From assembly GCA_036417435.1 (NCBI GenBank), contig CM070899.1, positions 103,666,368 through 103,730,367 of the forward strand: a DNA stretch of 64,000 nt. Direction: 5' to 3'. The notes under the pieces were generated by a model. It ran no database searches. It had not been told where the DNA came from and saw nothing but the letters and a program-made list of their open reading frames with translations. This DNA comes from Inia geoffrensis. Taxonomy: Eukaryota > Chordata > Mammalia > Artiodactyla > Iniidae. This document shows positions 57,821 to 64,000 of the stretch, piece by piece. Both the position numbers and the translations under genes were made by a program. Positions within the stretch are counted from its first letter, which is position 1, and every line of letters begins with the position of its first letter.

Positions 57821-59503
57821 GTGCACCACTGTCGACGTTCCGCCCCTTTTCCTCTGCTTTAAATGCAATTTCAACCTACCTCCGGAAATCTGTTCCCTGT
57901 AGTTGTGCCTCGTTTTAAAGTCCTCTTCGCAGCCTTACTTCAATATATTTTTGGACGATAGTTGTCCTTTATAACTCTGCAGGTTGGTGAAATGCAGTGC
58001 CCCTGAGCTCCTTTTTTCAACACGCTTTCTTGTGAGTTGGCCGCTAAACCGCGGGATGGCTTCAGGCACTGTGCTGGTTCCAGCCCGGCACGCTGAGGCT
58101 TTGCTTAATTCTTCTTCCTTTTGGGATATTAAGAGTTAAATGTGCCCGTCCAAACACCTACAGCTAATCTCCAATTGCTTCTCCCTATTCCTGTTCATCC
58201 TCTGCAGAAATTGGAAACTCTGCCCAACAGGAGGTCAAAGGCACTGACTCTCCAAGTGGGGGGATTGTTATAAAAGTGTCTGGAATGGCGAATCCGAGTA
58301 CCAGGGGATGAATCCGGGGAGGCGTTTTAGAAACGTTGCCCGATCATGCGGTGGACCATCCTCTAATTTTCCCATGCATGTTTTACCTGAAGGAAGAATC
58401 CCTTCAACCTGGAGGGTTGGGGCCCTTTGAGTGGCTAGCATGTAGTATTATGTCAGAGCATCCTCATTTGCTCACCGAACCTCATCAATCCTCTCAGCCC
58501 CAAGTGTCCAGCCTTATGACTCACCCAGCTGTGGGTGTAAATGTGGGAAATCCAGGCTTCATCACAAGCTCTGGATGAATTATTTAAGAAATTCTATCTA
58601 TTTCACCGTCTCTGTGTTTTGTCTGGGAAATTCATTTTTATAATGGGGCTCAGCGGATTTTCACTGCTGTGTTTATGTCGCTCTACACACACTTGATTCT
58701 CTTACGGAGATATATCTGTACATACGTTTTAAGATTCTGACTAGTCAGGTATATTCCTAGGCGTTGAATACAGGGAGCTGAGTCCATTTCTCTGAGCAAG
58801 GAGTAGGTTCTGCCTATTATAGATTTGGCTTATGGAATGGTATCTGTGCTAATTTCAATCTCTGGTTGTATGCAGCACACTAACTCACCTTTCCCGTGAA
58901 GCACGCATATGCTTATTCTCTAAATGTGAGACTCTGCTCTGTTTTGTATTCCAGTTCATGTGTAGCCAAGTTTACCTTCCCTGTGTTAGTGATATCTGAG
59001 GATATCCTGAGTTTCTTTCTCTGAGCGATTTATTTAACTTAGAATCATTGTTCCCAAATCCACTCATTATGCTGCTACGGGCCTGATGACATTCATTGCA
59101 TTCCTGAGTGACATCCCACTGTACATAAGTACCACAACTTCCTTATCCATTTTTCTCTTTCTGAGATATGCAAGTGGTATCGTCGTCGAGGTTCTTGTAA
59201 ACAGAGCAGCCCCAAACGTTGGGGTGGCGGTATCTTTTATTTTTAATTTCCCTAAGCTATAGGCCCATACATGTAAGTGCCCTAGGCTCTGTAGCTTTGT
59301 TTTCTCGGTGTTTCAGGAAGCACCATTCAATTCTCCAGAGTGGCTCTTGGCAATTTACGTCCCGCCCATCATCCTAACAAGGCTCCCTGATCTCCGGGGC
59401 CTCTGCTGCCTTTCTGGTTTTTACACATTTTTCAGATTTCTCTTTTGACCGGTGGGAAGAGAGACTTCGTTGTAGCGCGGATTTCCATTTCACGCTTGCT
59501 CGG

Positions 59504-59574
59504 TTGGCCAAAAAGGGCGTATGCTTTTGTTCCTGAATATATTCAGGAACAAAAGCATACGCCCTTTTTGGCCA
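59504..59574. repeat. Satellite palindrome, monomer 2, with paired changes
   Basis: Inner stem is GCTTTTGTTCC with GGAACAAAAGC: two differences from monomer 1, both matched on the opposite half. Otherwise perfectly complementary up to the last base. Confidence 0.97.
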
Positions 59575-61252
59575 GGTGCATCTTTGTCGACGTTCCGCCT
59601 CTTTTCCTATGCTTTAAATGCAATTCCAATCTACCTCCTGAAACGTGTTTCCTGCAGTTGTGCCTCGCTTTCCAGTCCTCTTCGTGGCCTTACTTCAATA
59701 TATGTTTGGACGAGAGTTGTCCTTTATAACTCTGCAGGTTTGTGAAATGCAGTGCCCCTGAGCTCCTTTTTTCAACTCGCTTTCTTGGGAGCTGGCCGCA
59801 AAGCGCGGGATGGCTTCAGCCACTGTGCTGGTTCCAGCACGGCATGCCGAGTCCTTGCATAATTCTTCTTCCTGGTGGGAAACTAAGAGTTAAATGTGCC
59901 CCTCTATACACTTACAGCGAGTCTCCCATTTGTTCTCCCTATTCCTGTGCATCCTCTGCAGAAATTGCAAACTCTGCCCGACAGGAGATCAAGGGCCCTG
60001 ACGCTCCAAGCGGGGAGATTTGTATTAAGCTGTCTGGCATGGCGAACCCGAGTATGAGGGGAGGAAAACTGAGATGCGTTTTAGAAACGTTGCCCGACCA
60101 CGTGGTGGACCGTCCTCTCGGTTTCCCATGCATGTTTTACCTGCAGGAAGAATCCCTTCAACCTGGATAGTTGGGGCCCTTTGAGTGGCTAGCATGCAGT
60201 ATTATGTCAGAGCATCCTCATTTGCTCACCGAACCTCATCAATCCTCTCAGCTCCAAGTGTCCAGCCTTATGTCTCACCCAGCTGTGGGTGCAGATGTGG
60301 GAAATCCAGGTTTCATCACAAGCCCTGAACGCATTATTTAAGAAATTCTCTCTATTTCACCGTCTTTGTGTTTCATTTGCGAAATTTATTTTTATAATGG
60401 GGTTTAGCTGATTGTCACGGCTGTGTTAATGCCACTCTACACACACTTGATTCTCTTGTGGAAACATACCGGTACCTAGGTTTTCAGATTCTGACTAATC
60501 AGCTATATTCCTGTGCGTTGAATACGGAGTGCTGAGTCCATTCCTTTGGGCAAGGAATAGGTTCTGTGTATTATATTTTTGGCATATGGAACGGTGTCTG
60601 TGGTAATTTGAATCTCCTGTTTTATGCAGCACCCAGCTCCCCTTTCCCCTGAAGTAAGCATATGTTTGTTTTCTAAATGTGAGACACTGCTCTGTGTTTT
60701 AATCCAGTTCATATGTAGCCAAGTTTACTTTCCCTCTGTTAGTGATATCTTATGGTAATTTTCTTTTTCTGTGTGATTTATTTCACTTACAATCATCATT
60801 CCTAAATCCACTCATTATGCTGCTCCAGGCCTGATGACCTTGATTTCATTCCTGAGTCATATTCCATTGTATGTAAGTACCACAACTTCCTTATCCATTT
60901 TTCTCTTTGTGGGATATTTAAGTGGTACCGTAGTCTAGGTTCTGGTAAACAGAGCAGCCCCAAACTTTTCGGTGCCTGTATCTTTTTCCTTTTAATTTCC
61001 CTAAGCTGTAGGGCCATACGTGGAAGTGTCCTAAGCTCTGTAGCTTTGTTTTTTAGATGTTTTATGAAACACCATTCACTTATCCAGAGTGGCTGTTGGC
61101 AATTTACATCCTGCCCATCACCCTAACATGGCTCCCATTTTTCCATGGCCTGTTTTGCCTTTCTAGTTTTCACACTTTTTTCTGATGTCTCTTTTGACCA
61201 GTGGGAAGAGAGACTTTATTGTAGTGCGGATTTCCATTGCTCTCTTGCTTAA

Positions 61253-61270
61253 TTGGCCAAAAAGGGCGTC
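61253..61270. repeat. Satellite palindrome, monomer 3, deleted remnant
   Basis: Only TTGGCCAAAAAGGGCGT remains, followed directly by AGTGCAT, which lies to the right of the palindrome in the others. About 53 bases are missing. Confidence 0.93.
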
Positions 61271-62948
61271 AGTGCATGATTTTCGAAGTTCTGCCTCTTT
61301 TCATATGCTTTAAAGGCAATTTCAATCTACCTCTTGAAATCTGTTTCCTGCAATTCTGCCTTGCTTTCAAGGCCTCTTCGTAGCCTTACCTCAATATACG
61401 TTTGGCAGATTGTTGTCCTTTATAACTCTGCAGGTTTATGAATTGCAGTGTCCCTGAGCCCCTTTTTTCAACTGGTTTTCTTGTGAGCTGTCCTCAAAAC
61501 CGCATGATGGCTTCAGGCCCCATTCTTGTGCTGGGGCGTCTTGCTGAGCTTTTGGTAAATTCTCCTTCCTCATGTTAAGTTAGAGTGACATGTGCCCTTC
61601 AAAACCCCTACAGCTAATTTCTCTTTGCTTCCCCCTCCTTCCATTCATCCTCCGCACTAACTGCACACCGTGCGAAAGAGGAACTTAAAGGCATTGACTC
61701 TCCAGTTGGTGAGATTGTTAGTAAAGCAGCTTGTAGGTCGATCTGGAGCCCCAGGAGAGGGAAAATGAAGTGCGTTTTAGAAACCTTTCCCGATCATATG
61801 GTATATCATCCGCTGGGTTTCCCATGCATGGTTTAGCTGTAGGAAGATTACTTTAAACCTGGAATGTTGGGACCCATGGAATGAGTAACATGCAGTATTG
61901 CATTAAAGGGTCGTCATTTGCTCACCAATGCTCAGCAATCCTCTCAGCCACAAGTGTCCAGCCTTATGTCTTATCCATCTATGAGTTTATATGTGGTCAA
62001 TCCAGGGTGCATCACAGCCCCTGAAAGAATTTTTTAATAATTTTTCTCTCTTTCGTTGTCTCTGAGTTTTGTTTTTAAATTTTATTATAATGGGGTTTAG
62101 CTGATTTTCACTGCTGTGTTTGTGTCACTGCGCACACACTTGATTCCCTTATGGAGATATATCAATACATAGGTTTTAAGAATCTTACTACTCAGATATA
62201 TTCCTCTGTGGTGAATAGGGGGTGTTGAGACCAGTTCATTGAGCAAGGTGTAGATCTTGTCTATTACCTATGTGGTTTATTGAATGATAACTGTGCTAAT
62301 TTCAAACTCTGGTTTTACGCATCACCCCACCTCACCTTTCCCCTCAAGCTGACATAAGTATGTTTTCTAAATGTGAGGCACTCTTCTGTTTTGTAATTCA
62401 GTTGTTGTGCAGCCATATTTACATTCTCTCTATAAGTGATATCTTATGATATGTTTCTTTTTCTGTGTGACTTATTTCAAGTAGTATCTTCGGATCTAAA
62501 TCCACTCTTTATGCTTCTACTAGCCTTATAACATTGACTTTTTGGCGAAGAGATATTCCATTGTACATAAGTACCACAACTTCTTTATCCATTGTTCTTT
62601 TTCCGGGGATATTTAAGGTGTACTGAAGTCGAGGTTCTTGTAAACAGAGCAGCCGTAAACTTTAGTGTGGCTGTGTCTTGTTGATGTTTAGACTTCCCTA
62701 GATATACTCTTGTGATCGGAGGTGCTGTATGCTCTGTTGCTCTGTTTTTTAGATGATTTAGGAACCACCATACACTTCTCAAGAGTGGCTCTCAGCAGTT
62801 TACACACCACCCATCTGCGTATAAAGGCTCCCTGTTCTCCATGGCCTGTCCTGCTTTCCTGTTTTTTACAATTTTTTTGGATGGCCCTTTTGACCGGTGA
62901 GAAATGAGACTGCTTTGTTATGCGGATTTGCTTTACTTGCGTGCTTGG

Positions 62949-63021
62949 TTGCCCATAAAGTGCGTATGCGTTTTTTCCTGAATATATTCAGGAAAAAAAT
63001 TCATATGCGCTTTTTGGCCAA
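62949..63021. repeat. Satellite palindrome, monomer 4
   Basis: TTGCCCATAAAGTGCGTATG... with ...CATATGCGCTTTTTGGCCAA. Centre intact; outer stem partly mismatched. Confidence 0.93.
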
Positions 63022-64000
63022 CTGCATCTTGTCGAAATTCTGCCGCCTTTCATGTGCTTTAAAGACGAGTCCAATCTACCTCTTGAAATCTGTTTCCTGC
63101 AGTTCTTTCTTGCATTCAGATCCTCTTCTTTGCCTTACCTCAACATATTTTTGGACGTTAGTTTTCATTTATAAATCTGCAGGTTTGTGCATTGCAGTGA
63201 CCCTGATCTCCATTTTTTAAGTTGTTTTTTTGTGAGCTGGCCTCAAACCCGCAGGATTGCTTCAGGCCCTATTTTGGCTACGGGGAGTCAGGCTGAGCCT
63301 TTTTTAAATTCTTATTCTTAATGGGAAATTAGAGTGACATACCCCCTCCAAACCCCTACAACTATTCTCTCATTGATTTACCCTCTTCCCGTTCATCCTC
63401 CTCACAATTTGCAAAGTGTGCAAAACAGAAGTTTACATGTGCTGATTCTCCAAGTGCTGAGATTCTAAGTAGCCTTGCTGGAATGGTGCACAGGAGCACC
63501 AGGAGAGGACAAATGAGATGCATTTTAGACACATCTCCCGATCACATGGTGTACAGCCCTCTGGGTTTTCCATGCATGTTTTAGCTGTAGGAAGATCCCT
63601 TGAACCTGCAGATTTGGGACCCATTGAATGGGTACCAGGTAGTATTACTTTAAAGGGTGTGCATTTCCCTCATCCAACCTCACATTTCTCTTAGCGCGAA
63701 GAGTTTCCAGACTTATGTCTCATCCTGCTGTGGGTCTAGATGTGTTAAATCCCTGTTGCATCACTGCCCCTGAGGAAAAGTTGTAAGAGGTTTTCTCTGT
63801 CTCTCTGTCGTTTATTTTTTTCAATTTATTATTATATTGGTTACAGCTGATTTTCAAAGCTCTGTTTCTTGCTGCTGTACATCCACTTGATTCACGTACA
63901 GAGAGACATCAGTAAATTCTTTTTCAGATTCTTACCAGTCGTATATATTCTTTTCCGGTGACTTGAGTGTGCTGAGTGCAGTTCTTTTAGCTACCGTGTA

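Larger units (their letters stand above)
57022..64000 (+). repeat. Tandem satellite array, about four 1.75 kb monomers
   Basis: The landmark TTAGAATCAT or a variant occurs at 57284, 59039, 60787 and 62481, giving monomers of 1755, 1748 and 1694 bases; the short one lacks the internal palindrome. The array continues to the window end at roughly the same phase as its start. Monomers are clearly diverged from each other, so it is not a freshly homogenised array. Length matches the common cetacean satellite class. ORFs across the monomers are not conserved and are not genes. Confidence 0.92.

Noticed and set aside
1..64000. CRISPR array or bacterial defence system
   Set aside because: The sequence is mammalian. 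Its direct repeats are satellites and minisatellites without regular repeat-spacer structure.

Overview
This is vertebrate nuclear DNA with no intact gene that I can defend. The organism is almost certainly a cetacean. The short interspersed repeats have the head GGCTTCCCTGGTGGC and the body of cetacean CHR-type tRNA-derived SINEs, several with poly-A tails and target-site duplications. The right end is a tandem satellite of about 1.69-1.76 kb per monomer, the length class of the common cetacean satellite. That length fits baleen whales and other non-delphinids better than dolphins, whose monomer is shorter. Species assignment is inference.

The dominant structure is a giant imperfect palindrome. 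The left arm (1-19713, already open at the window edge) and the right arm (29270-50672, inverted) carry the same elements in mirror order around a 9.6 kb spacer. From the outside in they are: degenerate TTAGGG-type repeat, about 1.4 monomers of the 1.75 kb satellite, an old L1 fragment, a broken L1 with a SINE in its 5' region, unassigned sequence, an older CHR SINE, a MIR, a CpG island, a decayed KRAB-A exon, a truncated SINE, and a nuclear copy of mitochondrial DNA (NUMT). In segments I compared by eye, arm identity ranges from about 97-98 % to about 92-93 %. Arm-specific events (a SINE only on the left, an L1 3' end only on the right, a 1.0 kb deletion only on the left) show that both arms have existed as separate DNA for some time.

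The palindrome closes inside the NUMT. On the minus strand from 30514 down to 24656 runs a mammalian mitochondrial segment in canonical order: 3' 16S rRNA, trnL, ND1, trnI, trnQ, trnM, ND2, trnW, trnA, trnN, trnC, trnY, COX1, trnS, trnD, COX2. All genes are decayed, and two SINEs have inserted. The left arm repeats only 16S-trnL-ND1 and stops within ND1 near 19713, so the inverted duplication happened after mitochondrial DNA had entered the nucleus and broke inside it. The remaining spacer (19714-24655) is anonymous sequence with L1M pieces, a GT-rich tract and a 54-bp minisatellite.

To the right of the palindrome, 50247-52335 is a 2.1 kb telomere-like array. Its hexamer variants are organised in a higher-order unit of about 27 hexamers (162 bp). 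Then come a heavily deleted class I endogenous retrovirus on the minus strand (putative LTR, env and pol remnants), a 66-bp minisatellite, an unassigned kilobase, a 5'-truncated L1, and about four satellite monomers running off the window. Each satellite monomer, except one with a clean deletion, contains a 72-bp near-perfect palindrome whose two halves have changed together. The region looks like pericentromeric or subtelomeric heterochromatin shaped by inverted duplication, not a coding locus.
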